Source of the DNA: Burkholderia sp. Ac-20379
Lineage (GTDB): Bacteria > Pseudomonadota > Gammaproteobacteria > Burkholderiales > Burkholderiaceae
Reading direction: 5' to 3'
Assembly: GCF_017104645.1 (NCBI RefSeq)
Contig: NZ_JAAGPF010000026.1
Coordinates: 1 to 42,905 of the forward strand
Length of the DNA: 42,905 nucleotides
A model generated the notes under the pieces. That model did not search any database. It worked only from the letters and a program-made list of their open reading frames with translations, and was not told the origin of the DNA. A program made the position numbers and the translations under genes. Positions 31,060 to 40,048 of this stretch are shown piece by piece (the stretch's first letter is position 1; every line of letters starts with the position of its first letter).

Positions 31060-32595
31060 TCACCGTGAATCGGCAATCCCGTCCCAGCCGCCGCCAAGCG
31101 CCTTGTTGAGCGCGATGTAGTCGTTCGCGATGAGAACCTGGCTTTGAATCAGCGCATCCCGGGCGGATAGCTGGGCGCGCTCGGCGATCAGTGCGTCGAG
31201 GAAGCCGGTCGAGCCGGCATCGAAGAGCGCCCGCGCCAGCGTCGCGGCCTGCTCGTACGATCGTGCGGACGCCTGAAGCGCCCGCACGCGCGCCGTTTCG
31301 CGAGACAGCGCGACGCCGGCGTTCTCCACGTCCTTCAGGGCCGACAGCACCGATGCGTTGTAGGCGATGAAGTATTGCTCGCGCTGCGCGTCCGCCATCT
31401 CGACGGCCGCCTTGAGCCTGCCCGCGTTGAAGATCGGAATACTGAGCGACGGCCCGATCGACCAGCCGATCGTCGAGCGGCTGCCGAGGTCGCCGAATTG
31501 CGTTCCGGACGTCACGATGTTGCCGGTCAACGTGACGCTCGGATAGCGCGCCGCTTCGGCTTGGCCCAGCTTTGCGGTGTATTGCGCATAGTGGCGCTCC
31601 GCCGACCGAACGTCCGGGCGTGCCAGCAGGATGTCGGCAGGCACGCCGGCCGGCACGGGAAGGTCGGGCTGCGGGATCGGGCCGGGCGCCGCCATGCGGT
31701 CGATGAGCGCGTCGGGGGCCTTGCCGCTCACGACGGCCAACGCGGCGACGGCCTGCAGATACGACGTCTCGAGTTCGGGGATCGAGGAACGGGTGGTCTG
31801 GGCCAAGCCGTCGGCATTGGCCACATCGAGCGCGGACACCGCGCCCGCCGCGTATCGCACGCGCGTGAGCCTGGCCGTCGCTTCCTGAGACGCCGCGGTA
31901 TTGCGCGCGAGCGCGAGCCGCGCCTGATACCCGCGCGCCGCGACGTAGTAGGTCGCGACGTCGCCGATGAGCGTCAGTCGCGAGGCACGCAGCGTCCACT
32001 CGGCGGCGTCGAGACCGTATTGGGCCGATTCCGCCGCGCGGCGATTCGCGCCGAAGATATCGAGTTCCCAACTGGCATCGAAGCCTGCCTGATACAGGGA
32101 CGACGGGCCGCTGGAGGCCTGCGTGTCGGCCGATGGCGCGTTGGTGAGGGCCGCCGCGTTCGTCGAGCCCAGGGCGGCGCCGCTGCCGCCGCCGCGTTTG
32201 TAGGACGCGGTGCCCGCGAGCGACGGGTAGCGCGCCGCGCCGGCCTGACGTGCGAGCGCGCGAGCCTCCCTGACTTTCGCCCGCGCGCTCGCCAGATCCA
32301 GGCTGCCGGCCGCCGCATCGGCGATCAGCGTGTCGAGCATGGGGTCGCCGAGCTGCTTCCACCATGCGCCCCTGCGCGGCGGGCGCGGATCGATGGCGGC
32401 GTCCTGCTCGGCCGTGGCGTGCCACTGCAACGGCACGCTCGGCACGACGGCGTGGTAATCGGGGCCGACCGCGCATGCGCTCAATATGGCCGGCGCCAGG
32501 GCGGTCAACGCGATTCGCCCGATGGCGGAATGCGTCGAGCGTTTGCGCAGCGTTGCGCCGTCGTCGTCTCGATGCGTGAAATCGTTGTCGATCAT
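31060..32595 (-). CDS. RND outer-membrane efflux lipoprotein (NodT/OprM family), second system
   Basis: A 511-residue outer-membrane factor. The signal peptide ends at the lipobox AILSAC (Cys41) and is followed by AVGPDYHAVVP. The mature part has RGAWWKQLGDPMLDTLIADA, then two TolC-like helical repeats with ARPDVRSAERHYAQYTAKLG and YPSVTLTGNI marking the second. The start at 32595, 13 nt after the pump stop, is preferred; the open frame extends into the pump gene. Third gene of the minus-strand operon with pump and adaptor. It provides the exit duct of the tripartite pump. No clear terminator is visible after the stop. Confidence 0.93.
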   Translation of the reverse strand: MIDNDFTHRDDDGATLRKRSTHSAIGRIALTALAPAILSACAVGPDYHAVVPSVPLQWHATAEQDAAIDPRPPRRGAWWKQLGDPMLDTLIADAAAGSLDLASARAKVREARALARQAGAARYPSLAGTASYKRGGGSGAALGSTNAAALTNAPSADTQASSGPSSLYQAGFDASWELDIFGANRRAAESAQYGLDAAEWTLRASRLTLIGDVATYYVAARGYQARLALARNTAASQEATARLTRVRYAAGAVSALDVANADGLAQTTRSSIPELETSYLQAVAALAVVSGKAPDALIDRMAAPGPIPQPDLPVPAGVPADILLARPDVRSAERHYAQYTAKLGQAEAARYPSVTLTGNIVTSGTQFGDLGSRSTIGWSIGPSLSIPIFNAGRLKAAVEMADAQREQYFIAYNASVLSALKDVENAGVALSRETARVRALQASARSYEQAATLARALFDAGSTGFLDALIAERAQLSARDALIQSQVLIANDYIALNKALGGGWDGIADSR

Positions 32596-32608
32596 CGTCT
32601 TGCTTCGA

Positions 32609-35600
32609 TCAAGTGTTGTCAATGTGCGTACCGTTGCGCCGGCCCGATGCGGCCTTGACCGCCACGAACAGCAGCGGCGCGAAGAAGATGCCAAGCACCG
32701 TCGCGGCCGTCATGCCGCCGAGCACGCCGATGCCGACGGCATTCTGCGCACCGGAGCCGGCGCCGCTCGCGATCGCAAGCGGCATCACGCCGGCAATGAA
32801 CGCAAGCGAGGTCATGAGAATGGGCCGCAGGCGCTGCTGTGCCGCGTCGAGGGCGGCCTCCAGAAGCGGCGCGCCCTGGGCCAGCCGGTGCATCGCGAAC
32901 TCGACGATGAGAATGGCGTTCTTGGCGGCAAGCCCGACCGTCGTGAGCAAGCCCACCTTGAAGTACACGTCGTTCGCCTGGCCGCCGAGGAAGGCCGCCG
33001 CCAGTGCGCCGGCGACACCCACGGGCACGGACAGCATCACGGCGAACGGAATGGCCCAGCTCTCGTAGAGCGCGGCCAGGCAGAGAAACACGACCAGCAC
33101 GGAAATCGCATACAGCCCCGCCGCCTGCTTGCTTGCGCTTTGCTCCTCGAGGGAAATGCCGGTCCACTCGTGGCGGAAGCCCGGCGGCAGATGCGCGACC
33201 AGTTGGTCGATCGCCTTCATGGCCGCGCCCGAGCTGACGCCCGATGCCGGTTCCCCTTGAATCTGGAACGCGGAAATGCCGTTGTAACGCTCCAGACGCG
33301 TGGGGCCGTAAGTCCATCGTCCGTCGGCGAACGAGGAGAAGGGAACCATCTGGTTCGTACTGCTGCGCACATGCCAGGCATTCAGATCGCTGGGTTGCAT
33401 CCGAAAGTCGTAGTCCGCCTGCAGATAGACGCGCTTCACGCGGCCGCGGTCGACGAAATCGTTGATATAGCTTCCACCCCAGGCCGCCGACAGCGTGTTG
33501 TTGATGTCGCCGATATTGAGGCCGAGCGCGCTGGCCTTGGCCTGGTCGATATCGACGAGGAATTGAGGCTTCGATTCCTGGCCGGTCGGCCGCACGTTGG
33601 CCAACAGCGGCTGCTTGCCCGCCGCCGCAATGAGCTGGTCCCGGACCTGCTCCAGGCGTTCTCGGCCCACGCCGTTGACGTCCTCGAGATAGAACTCGAA
33701 GCCGCTCGAGTTGCCGACGCCCTCGATCACCGGCGGCGCGAGAACGTACACCTGCGCATCGCGCAATTTGGCGAACGCGGCGCCGGCCCGCGCCGCGATG
33801 GCTTGTGCCGAAAGCGTGTTCGATCGGCGCGCGTCGAAATCCTTGAGGCGCACATAGACCATCGCCGAACTCTGGCCCGATCCCCCAAAGCCGTATCCCT
33901 CGACGGACAGCACGCCGTCCACGGCGGCCTTCTCGTTCTGCAGGAAATATTGCTCGACCGCATTCAGCACGTCGCGCGTTCGATAGTTCATCGCGCCGTT
34001 GGGCAACTGCACCGAGGTCAGGAGCGTGCCTTGGTCTTCCTGAGGAAGAAACGAGCTCGGCAGGCGCGCCATCATCCAGCCGGTGGCGGCAATGAGCGCC
34101 ACGTAGATCGCCAGGAAGCGGCGGCCGCGCGCGAGCATGCCGGAAAGCCCGCGCCGATACGCGCGCGAGCCGCGCTCGAAGTGCCGATTGAACCAGCCCG
34201 AAAACCCGCCGGCGCGAGCGTGCTCGCCAGGCGGCCGAAGCATCGTCGCGCACAGCGCCGGCGAGAAAATCAGCGCGACGCCGACCGACAGCAGCATCGC
34301 CGTCACGATGGTGACGGAGAACTGGCGATAGATCGTGCCGGTTGCGCCGCTGGTGAACGCCATCGGCACGAACACCGCCGAGAGCACCGTTGCAATGCCG
34401 ATCAGCGCGCCGCTGATCTCGCCCATCGACTTGAGGGTCGCGTCGCGCGGGGAGAGCCGCTCCTCCGCCATCACGCGCTCGACGTTCTCCACCACCACGA
34501 TCGCATCGTCGACGAGCAGGCCGATGGCCAGCACCATCGCGAACATCGTCAAGGTGTTCACCGAATATCCGAACATCGCGAGCACGCCGAAGGTGCCCAG
34601 CAGCACGACCGGTATCGCCAGCGCGGGAATCAGCGTGGCCCGCACGTTCTGCAGGAACACCAGCATGACGATGAAGACCAGCACGACCGCTTCGATCAGC
34701 GTCTTCACGACTTCGTGAATGGACAACTGAACGAAGGGCGTCGTATCGTACGGATAGACCACCTCGACCCCGGGCGGGAACGTCGATTTCATCGAGGCCA
34801 CCAGGCGCTTGATGGCCTTCGCGGTTTCGATCGCGTTGGCCCCCGCGGCCAGATTGACGCCCATCGACGACGCCGGCATGCCGTTGTAGGTCGAGGCGTA
34901 GTTGTAGTTCTCGGCGCCGAGCTGAACGCGGGCGACATCCTTGACGCGCACCACCGAGCCGTCGGACGCGCTCTTGAGGATGATGTCCTCGAATTGCGCG
35001 GGCGTCTGCAACCGGCTCTGCGACGTCACCGTCGCATTGAGCTGTTGCCCCGGCCTCGCGGGCAGCGAGCCGAGCTGACCCGCCGACACCTGTACGTTCT
35101 GCGCGCGAACCGCCGTTTCCACGTCGCCGGGCATCAGCGCGTACTTGGCCAGTTGATTCGGGTCCAGCCAGATGCGCATGGCGTAGCTCGAGCCGAACAA
35201 CTGCGTGTTGCCGACGCCGTCCACCCGGCGTATCTGCTCCTGGAGCGTGCTTCCGACATAGTCGTCGAGATCGACGGCGCCGAGCTTGCCGTCCTTCGAT
35301 ATCACGCCCAGCACCATCGCGAACGCGGCCGACGATTTCGACACCGTGAGGCCGGTCGTTTGCACGACGGTGGGAAGCTGCGACGTGACCAGTTGAAGGC
35401 GGTTCTGAACCTGCATCTGGGCCACGTCCGCATTGGCCCGGTTGTTGAACGTCACGCGAATCTCGACCTCGCCCGACGAGTCGGAGCTCGCCGACATGTA
35501 CATCAGGTTGTCGAGGCCGGTCATCCCCTGTTCGATGACGCGCGTGACGGAATCCTCGATCGTCTTCGCATCGGCGCCGTTGTACGAGGCGAGGATGGAG

Positions 35601-35728
35601 ATGGTCGTGGGGGCGATCTCCGGGTACTGCGCGACGGGCAGACGCTGCAGGGCCAGCAGGCCCCAGAGCATGATCGTGATGGCGATGACCCATGCGAAGA
35701 TGGGGCGCTTGATGAAGAATGCCGACAT
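32609..35728 (-). CDS. RND multidrug efflux pump, HAE1 family (AdeB/AcrB type), second system
   Basis: A 1039-residue inner-membrane proton/drug antiporter. Its N terminus is SAFFIKRPIFAWVIAITIML. The porter motif YPEIAPTTISILASYNGAD is present. TM4 has Asp407-Asp408 in LLVDDAIVVVENVERVMAEE, the same numbering as AcrB. TM10 has the partner lysine in GLAAKNAILIVEF. The length matches AdeB/MexB (about 1035). It lies 7 nt after the adaptor and 13 nt before the outer-membrane factor. The divergent two-component system at 37240-39041 suggests signal-controlled expression, as for AdeABC. Predicted substrates are broad, including aminoglycosides in AdeB relatives, but specificity is not readable. 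Confidence 0.96.
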   Translation of the reverse strand: MSAFFIKRPIFAWVIAITIMLWGLLALQRLPVAQYPEIAPTTISILASYNGADAKTIEDSVTRVIEQGMTGLDNLMYMSASSDSSGEVEIRVTFNNRANADVAQMQVQNRLQLVTSQLPTVVQTTGLTVSKSSAAFAMVLGVISKDGKLGAVDLDDYVGSTLQEQIRRVDGVGNTQLFGSSYAMRIWLDPNQLAKYALMPGDVETAVRAQNVQVSAGQLGSLPARPGQQLNATVTSQSRLQTPAQFEDIILKSASDGSVVRVKDVARVQLGAENYNYASTYNGMPASSMGVNLAAGANAIETAKAIKRLVASMKSTFPPGVEVVYPYDTTPFVQLSIHEVVKTLIEAVVLVFIVMLVFLQNVRATLIPALAIPVVLLGTFGVLAMFGYSVNTLTMFAMVLAIGLLVDDAIVVVENVERVMAEERLSPRDATLKSMGEISGALIGIATVLSAVFVPMAFTSGATGTIYRQFSVTIVTAMLLSVGVALIFSPALCATMLRPPGEHARAGGFSGWFNRHFERGSRAYRRGLSGMLARGRRFLAIYVALIAATGWMMARLPSSFLPQEDQGTLLTSVQLPNGAMNYRTRDVLNAVEQYFLQNEKAAVDGVLSVEGYGFGGSGQSSAMVYVRLKDFDARRSNTLSAQAIAARAGAAFAKLRDAQVYVLAPPVIEGVGNSSGFEFYLEDVNGVGRERLEQVRDQLIAAAGKQPLLANVRPTGQESKPQFLVDIDQAKASALGLNIGDINNTLSAAWGGSYINDFVDRGRVKRVYLQADYDFRMQPSDLNAWHVRSSTNQMVPFSSFADGRWTYGPTRLERYNGISAFQIQGEPASGVSSGAAMKAIDQLVAHLPPGFRHEWTGISLEEQSASKQAAGLYAISVLVVFLCLAALYESWAIPFAVMLSVPVGVAGALAAAFLGGQANDVYFKVGLLTTVGLAAKNAILIVEFAMHRLAQGAPLLEAALDAAQQRLRPILMTSLAFIAGVMPLAIASGAGSGAQNAVGIGVLGGMTAATVLGIFFAPLLFVAVKAASGRRNGTHIDNT

Positions 35729-35735
35729 CGTCGTC

Positions 35736-37001
35736 CTAGTTCCGGGTAGCGTCAGGTTGGGCGTTCAGGGCGGGCGCGCCGCCGGCGCTGCCCGGGCGCG
35801 CGGGCGCGGAGGCGGCCGCCGCCTCGACGGGGCGCACCTTGCCCGTGGCCGGATCCAGCGCGACGTCCTGAACGTCGACCGCATCGCCGTCGCGGACTTG
35901 CTGGGACCCTTCGACAACGAGCTTGTCGCCGGCCACCCAGCCGTGCTCCACCAGCCAGTCGTTGCCGTGCTCCTTCGCGTCGGGCAACACCACGGTCATG
36001 ACCACGCCGTGGCGAACGACCAGCGCGGTTGCCTCGCCGCGCGTATTCCGCCCGGCCGCGCGCTGCGGCACCAGATACGCATGCGGGATCGTGCCTTCCC
36101 GGATCACCGCCCGGACATACATGCCCGGCAGCAGCAGGTGCTTCGGGTTGGGCACCTGCGCGCGCAGCGCGTACGTGCCCGTCGATGGGGAGACGCTCGC
36201 TTCCCCGAATTCGAGCGTTCCCTGCTGCGGATACGTCGTGCCGTTTTCCAGCTTCAACGTGATGGGCAATTCGCGCCCGGCCCGGACAACCCGGCCGCTG
36301 TCGATGGCTTCGCGCAGGTCGAGGTAGCGCGTGCTCGACTGCGTCAAGTCCACGTACACGTTGTCGAGCCGTTGTATGGTGGTCAGCGCGGTCGTTTGAT
36401 TGGCGCTGACCAGCGCGCCGGGCGTGAGCGACGAGCGCTCGATGCGGCCCGAGATGGGTGCGCGGATGACCGTGCGGGCGAGGTTGATGTTCGCGGTGTC
36501 GAGCGCGGCCCTGGCGGTCGCCACGCTCGCCCGCGCCTGAGAAAGCGCATCCGACGATTGCTCGAATTCCTGCTTGCTGATGGCGTCTTGCTGGAACAGC
36601 GACCGGTTGCGATCCGCTTTCGCGAGCACGGCCGGGATCGCGGCCTGGGCTCGGGTCAGCTCGGCCGCTGCGGAATCGCGGGCCGCCCGATAGCTGGCGG
36701 CGTCGAGCTTGTAGAGCGGCTGACCGGCCTGGACGGCGGCGCCTTCCACGAACAGGCGTTGGACGATGACGCCATCGACTTGCGGGCGAACCTCCGACTG
36801 CAGCTCGGCGACGATCCGCCCGGGGAGCTCCACCGTCAGCGGCACCGGCTGCGCTTGCAGCGTCATCGCCCCGACACGCACGCGCTGCGGCGCTTCCGCC
36901 GCGGGGTCGCGCTGCCGCGCGTCGCAGCCCGCGAGCAAGAGCAGCAGCGCCGCACCGACCGCGGTTCCCGCCGTCGCGACTGTGTGGTGATATGTCTTCA
37001 C
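35736..37001 (-). CDS. RND efflux periplasmic adaptor lipoprotein, second system
   Basis: A 421-residue membrane fusion protein. GTG at 37001 is the likely start because it gives a compact signal peptide ending in the lipobox LLLLAGC (Cys26). Further upstream the open frame enters promoter DNA, and AAGG lies about 12 nt before the GTG. Domains seen: lipoyl/barrel ELQSEVRPQVDGVIVQRLFV, a long alpha-hairpin (about 110-175, containing AISKQEFEQSSDALSQARAS), TVIRAPISGRIERSSLTPGA, and the C-terminal barrel LLLPGMYVRAVI. The tail is Ala/Pro-rich. First gene of the operon, divergent from the response regulator. Confidence 0.92.
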   Translation of the reverse strand: MKTYHHTVATAGTAVGAALLLLLAGCDARQRDPAAEAPQRVRVGAMTLQAQPVPLTVELPGRIVAELQSEVRPQVDGVIVQRLFVEGAAVQAGQPLYKLDAASYRAARDSAAAELTRAQAAIPAVLAKADRNRSLFQQDAISKQEFEQSSDALSQARASVATARAALDTANINLARTVIRAPISGRIERSSLTPGALVSANQTTALTTIQRLDNVYVDLTQSSTRYLDLREAIDSGRVVRAGRELPITLKLENGTTYPQQGTLEFGEASVSPSTGTYALRAQVPNPKHLLLPGMYVRAVIREGTIPHAYLVPQRAAGRNTRGEATALVVRHGVVMTVVLPDAKEHGNDWLVEHGWVAGDKLVVEGSQQVRDGDAVDVQDVALDPATGKVRPVEAAAASAPARPGSAGGAPALNAQPDATRN

Positions 37002-37066
37002 GTTCTGACTGAACCTTGACCATTGAAAGGTAAAGGCCGCATGCTCGCAGCGCTTCGTCGGCAATC

Positions 37067-37084
37067 GATGGAGGCCGTGTGGAG
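37067..37084 (+). promoter_or_regulatory. Direct-repeat pair A (probable response-regulator site, adaptor side)
   Basis: GATGGAG (37067-37073) and TGTGGAG (37078-37084) are spaced 11 bp start to start, one helical turn, as bound by OmpR-type regulators. It lies 66 nt from the adaptor GTG. Confidence 0.55.
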
Positions 37085-37159
37085 ATTGTGCGAACGCGGC
37101 GAAATCCGCCGCCGGAAAGCCGTGCCGCGGCGCAAAAAGAGGGGGTTTCGTTGAGATAT

Positions 37160-37177
37160 GATGGAGATTCGATGGAG
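37160..37177 (+). promoter_or_regulatory. Direct-repeat pair B (probable response-regulator site, regulator side)
   Basis: GATGGAG occurs at 37160-37166 and again at 37171-37177, the same 11-bp spacing as pair A, 93 bp away and in the same orientation. It lies 63 nt before the response-regulator ATG. AdeR of Acinetobacter is known to bind direct repeats in the equivalent intergenic region. Confidence 0.58.
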
Positions 37178-37239
37178 GGGGTTGTGCCGTCTCGTTCCTC
37201 CTTTCACGATGTCGCATCTGTGTCGATGCTCTCTTTGAA

Positions 37240-37944
37240 ATGACTGCCCTCATACTTATCGCGGAAGACGAGCCCGAAATCGCGGACATCCTGGACGCGT
37301 ATCTGACTCGCGAGGGCTACCGCACCTACAAGGTGGCGAACGGGCAATCGGCCCTGGACGTTCAGCTCTTGCTGAAGCCCGACCTGGTGCTGCTGGACAT
37401 CAAGCTGCCGGGCAAGGACGGGTGGGAGGTGCTGGCGGAACTGCGCCGCCGGGGCGACACGCCGGTCGTCGTGCTGACCGCGCTGAATCAGGATATCGAC
37501 CGCTTGCAGGGGCTGCGCATCGGTGCGGACGACTACATCGTCAAGCCGTTCAACCCGGTCGAGGTCGTCGCCCGGGTCGGCGCCGTGCTCCGTCGCACGC
37601 TGACCTCGCGCAGCGAGCCGGTGATCCGCGTCGGGCGTCTCGAGATCGATACGGAAAGCTACGTGGCGAGCGTTCGGGGCGCGCATTCGACGCGCGAGAG
37701 CGGGCCCGGCGTGCAACTGTCCCTGACGCTCACCGAGTTTCGGGTGTTGACGCACATGGCGAAAAATCCGCACCGCGTCTTTACGCGCAGCGAGCTGATC
37801 GATGCGTGCCTGCCGGGCAGCGGGGCGCTCGAGCGCACCGTGGACAGCCACGTCAGCAACCTGCGCAAGAAGCTCGAGAAGGCCGGGGCGGCCGACATGC
37901 TCGCGGTGGTGCGCGGCGTCGGCTACAAGCTCACGGGGCTTTGA
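37240..37944 (+). CDS. OmpR-family response regulator (AdeR/BaeR-like)
   Basis: A 234-residue regulator. The receiver domain is LILIAEDEPEIADIL with acidic residues at the N terminus, phosphoacceptor Asp53 in VLLDIKLPGKDGWEV, Thr80 in VVVLTALNQDIDRLQGL and Lys102 in DDYIVKPFNP. The winged-helix effector domain (about 130-232) includes SLTLTEFRVLTHMAKNPHRV and VDSHVSNLRKKLEK. The run LTALNQDIDRLQG resembles AdeR of Acinetobacter. Its stop overlaps the kinase start (TGATG). It is divergent from the RND operon, whose promoter region carries two tandem-repeat sites, so it most likely controls that pump. Confidence 0.92.
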   Translation: MTALILIAEDEPEIADILDAYLTREGYRTYKVANGQSALDVQLLLKPDLVLLDIKLPGKDGWEVLAELRRRGDTPVVVLTALNQDIDRLQGLRIGADDYIVKPFNPVEVVARVGAVLRRTLTSRSEPVIRVGRLEIDTESYVASVRGAHSTRESGPGVQLSLTLTEFRVLTHMAKNPHRVFTRSELIDACLPGSGALERTVDSHVSNLRKKLEKAGAADMLAVVRGVGYKLTGL

Positions 37945-39041
37945 TGCACGGCCCGGCGCAGAACGCCACGAAATCCCGCGGGCGCCTCGGGCGGCAGATC
38001 GTGCTGTCCATGGGGCTGGTGTCCGTTATCACGGCGCTGATTCTGTTCGTGGGGTCGTTCGTCATCTATGGCTTGCTGACGGCGGCTTCGCTGGCCCCGC
38101 CGGAGCCGCGGACCATCGAGGACGCGTTCATTCCCGACTCGCAGGATTACCTGATTTTCGCGATCCTGCTGCTGATCGGGCTGGTGGTCGCCGTGGTGGT
38201 GGCGTCGCGTTTGGCCAAGCGGATTCTGGCGCCGCTCAATTCGGTCGCGGAGAGCGCCCGGCGAATCGCCGCGGGGGACCTCGACGCGCGCGCCTTGCCC
38301 GGCGACCGCTCGCTTGGCGACACCGCGCTGCTCGTCGACGATTTCAATGGCATGGCGGTGCGATTGCAGCGCATGACCTCGGACATGACGGAATGGAACG
38401 CCGCGATCGCGCACGAGTTGCGTACGCCGCTGACCATCCTGCGGGGCCGCTTGCAGGGCATTCGCGACGGGGTCTTTTCGCCGGACGACGCCCAGATTCG
38501 CGGGCTGCTCTTTCAGGTGGAGGGCCTGACGAGAATCGTCGACGATCTCTACATCATGACGCTGCAGGATATCGGGCGGCTGGAGATGTTTATCGAACCG
38601 ACACGGATCGACATCGAGATCCGGCGCGCGATCGATTCGGTCGGCGACGCCTTGAACGATGCCGGGTTCACGCTGGAAGTGGATTTGGCCGCCGAAGTGG
38701 CGCCGTGCGACGGCGCCAGGGTCAAGCAGGCCCTGCTGGCGCTGCTGGACAACGCCCGCCGCTACGCGGTGCCCGGCCGCTTGCGGATATCGCTGAGCGG
38801 GCGGGATACCTGGCTGTTGCTGGCGGTCGAGGACGAAGGCCCCGGCCTGTCCGCGGATTTTGCGCCGTTGGTTTTCGAGCCGTTCACGCGAGCCGATGCG
38901 TCGCGTTCGAGAAAATTCGGCGGCGCCGGCCTGGGCCTCTCCGTGGTTCGCGCGATCGCGCTGGCCCATGGCGGGAAGGCCGGCTATCGCACGTCGGCAT
39001 CCGGCGGTTCGATCTTCGAGTTGAGCTTGCCGCGCGCCTGA
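37944..39041 (+). CDS. Sensor histidine kinase (AdeS/BaeS-like)
   Basis: A 365-residue membrane kinase. TM1 is about residues 17-45, a short periplasmic loop of about 25 residues follows, and TM2 is about 69-90. The HAMP domain (about 90-142) includes LNSVAESARRIAAGDLDARA. The dimerisation/phosphoacceptor helix carries His157 in NAAIAHELRTPLTILRGRLQ. The ATP-binding domain has N-box ALLALLDNARRYA, G1 VEDEGPGLS and G2 GGAGLGLSVVRAIA. The very small sensor loop suggests sensing of membrane state or a membrane-soluble compound. It is translationally coupled to the response regulator and partner of the divergent RND operon. Confidence 0.92.
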   Translation: MHGPAQNATKSRGRLGRQIVLSMGLVSVITALILFVGSFVIYGLLTAASLAPPEPRTIEDAFIPDSQDYLIFAILLLIGLVVAVVVASRLAKRILAPLNSVAESARRIAAGDLDARALPGDRSLGDTALLVDDFNGMAVRLQRMTSDMTEWNAAIAHELRTPLTILRGRLQGIRDGVFSPDDAQIRGLLFQVEGLTRIVDDLYIMTLQDIGRLEMFIEPTRIDIEIRRAIDSVGDALNDAGFTLEVDLAAEVAPCDGARVKQALLALLDNARRYAVPGRLRISLSGRDTWLLLAVEDEGPGLSADFAPLVFEPFTRADASRSRKFGGAGLGLSVVRAIALAHGGKAGYRTSASGGSIFELSLPRA

Positions 39042-39094
39042 GCCTGCGCCTGCGCTTGCGGCGCGTGATTGCGATCCGACGCGAGCGGATTCCC

Positions 39095-39442
39095 TCAACG
39101 CCCGGCGGCGCGCGCCTCGCTCAAGGAATACGTGCCCATGTTTTTCGCCGCCGCGCCGTTCTTTTCGATCAGGAAAAATCCCCGCTCCGGGCTGTAATAC
39201 GATGGATCGAAGGCCTCGATGCCGATCGCTTCGGCATAGGCCTTGAGCGTTGCGGGCGTGAATCGGTCTTTGATCTTCAGAGCGGAATACAAGGACGAAT
39301 CTTCGAACGCTTGAACCGCTCCCGATTCGGAAAAGCGCCAGCGCCGATCCTCCTTGATGCAGGAAATCGCGCGTTCGATATTGAGGAAATCGGTTGGGTT
39401 CGGGCTATAGATTTCCAATGTGCTGGATCGTAAGCGGTCCAT
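39095..39442 (-). CDS. Hypothetical protein, 115 residues
   Basis: A complete frame from ATG 39442 to a stop 53 nt from the convergent kinase gene. The composition is balanced and protein-like (MDRLRSSTLEIYSPNPTDF, later DRRWRFSESGAVQAFED and PSYYSPERGFFLIEKNG). There are no signal peptide, membrane segments or known motifs. It may be a small alpha/beta cytoplasmic protein. The IS66 element begins within about 40 nt of its start codon, so its native promoter has probably been separated from it or lost. No ribosome site is evident (GTTAAAG before ATG), so the true start may have been further upstream. Confidence 0.6.
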   Translation of the reverse strand: MDRLRSSTLEIYSPNPTDFLNIERAISCIKEDRRWRFSESGAVQAFEDSSLYSALKIKDRFTPATLKAYAEAIGIEAFDPSYYSPERGFFLIEKNGAAAKNMGTYSLSEARAAGR

Positions 39443-39478
39443 CTTTAACGTCTGTCAAATTTTGACCGGTGCGAGGAG

Positions 39479-39514
39479 CATAGGTGTCCACCTATTTTGA
39501 GGTGGACACCTATG
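39479..39514 (+). repeat. 15-bp-arm hairpin covering the tnpA ribosome site and start
   Basis: CATAGGTGTCCACCT (39479-39493) and its exact complement AGGTGGACACCTATG (39500-39514) flank the 6-nt loop ATTTTG. The right arm contains both the ribosome site AGGTGG and the tnpA ATG. RNA starting upstream would fold and hide the start, as in IS10/IS50, where this prevents transposase synthesis from read-through transcripts. Confidence 0.75.
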
Positions 39515-40048
39515 GCAGACAAACACTCAGAGTTAAGAGTTGTTCGGCAAAGCAGCGATGGACGTCGCCGCTACGACGAGAAGAGCAAGCGCGTGCTGAT
39601 TGAAGCTGCGTTGCGTCCAGGAGCGTCGGTCGCGCGTCTGGCGCAGGAGCACGGGATCAACGCCAACCTGCTACGCAAGTGGATCACGAAGTACCTGATG
39701 GAGCGCGAGAAAGGCATGTCGTCGGTGCCGCAGGATCACGGCAACGATGAACGCGAGCTGACGCAGACCGATGAGAGCAACGACGGCGTGAGCATCGATC
39801 TGCCGGGTTCGCACAAATATACCCCCGTCACGGTAACGCCATCCGCGTTCGTGCCGGTCATCGCGGCACCGCCATCGACCACACGAGCTGAACCGTTACC
39901 ACCGCCGTCGATGACGCTCACGTTGCATGTACGGCTGTCGAACGGTGTCGCGCTCGAGCTCGGTGGAGCGATCGCGACCATCGACGAACTGACGACGCTG
40001 GTCCAGATCCTGGGGAGGCTGCCTTGTTCCGCTTCGACGACAACCTGA
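39512..40048 (+). CDS. tnpA: IS66 accessory protein TnpA (HTH)
   Basis: A 178-residue protein. The N-terminal helix-turn-helix of transposase_8/IS66 OrfA type contains DEKSKRVLIEAALRPGASVA, then QEHGINANLLRKWITKYL. The middle is Pro/Thr-rich and the C-terminal segment, LTLHVRLSNGVALELGG, is typical of IS66 OrfA. It is required with TnpB for transposition in IS66 elements such as IS679. The start codon is inside a perfect hairpin. The 3' end overlaps tnpB by 25 nt. Confidence 0.87.
   Translation: MADKHSELRVVRQSSDGRRRYDEKSKRVLIEAALRPGASVARLAQEHGINANLLRKWITKYLMEREKGMSSVPQDHGNDERELTQTDESNDGVSIDLPGSHKYTPVTVTPSAFVPVIAAPPSTTRAEPLPPPSMTLTLHVRLSNGVALELGGAIATIDELTTLVQILGRLPCSASTTT

Noticed and set aside
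32486..35749. Open frame of over 1000 codons antisense to the second RND pump gene
   Set aside because: Same reasoning: shadow of the pump gene with Arg/His-rich translation and no motifs.
35752..37023. ATG-started frame in a different phase over the adaptor gene of the second RND operon
   Set aside because: Translation is Arg/Gly/Ala-rich without motifs; the overlapping GTG-started frame has a lipobox and adaptor domains.
37141..37239. Small upstream peptide before the response regulator
   Set aside because: No frame with a convincing start, ribosome site and stop was found between the repeats and the ATG at 37240.
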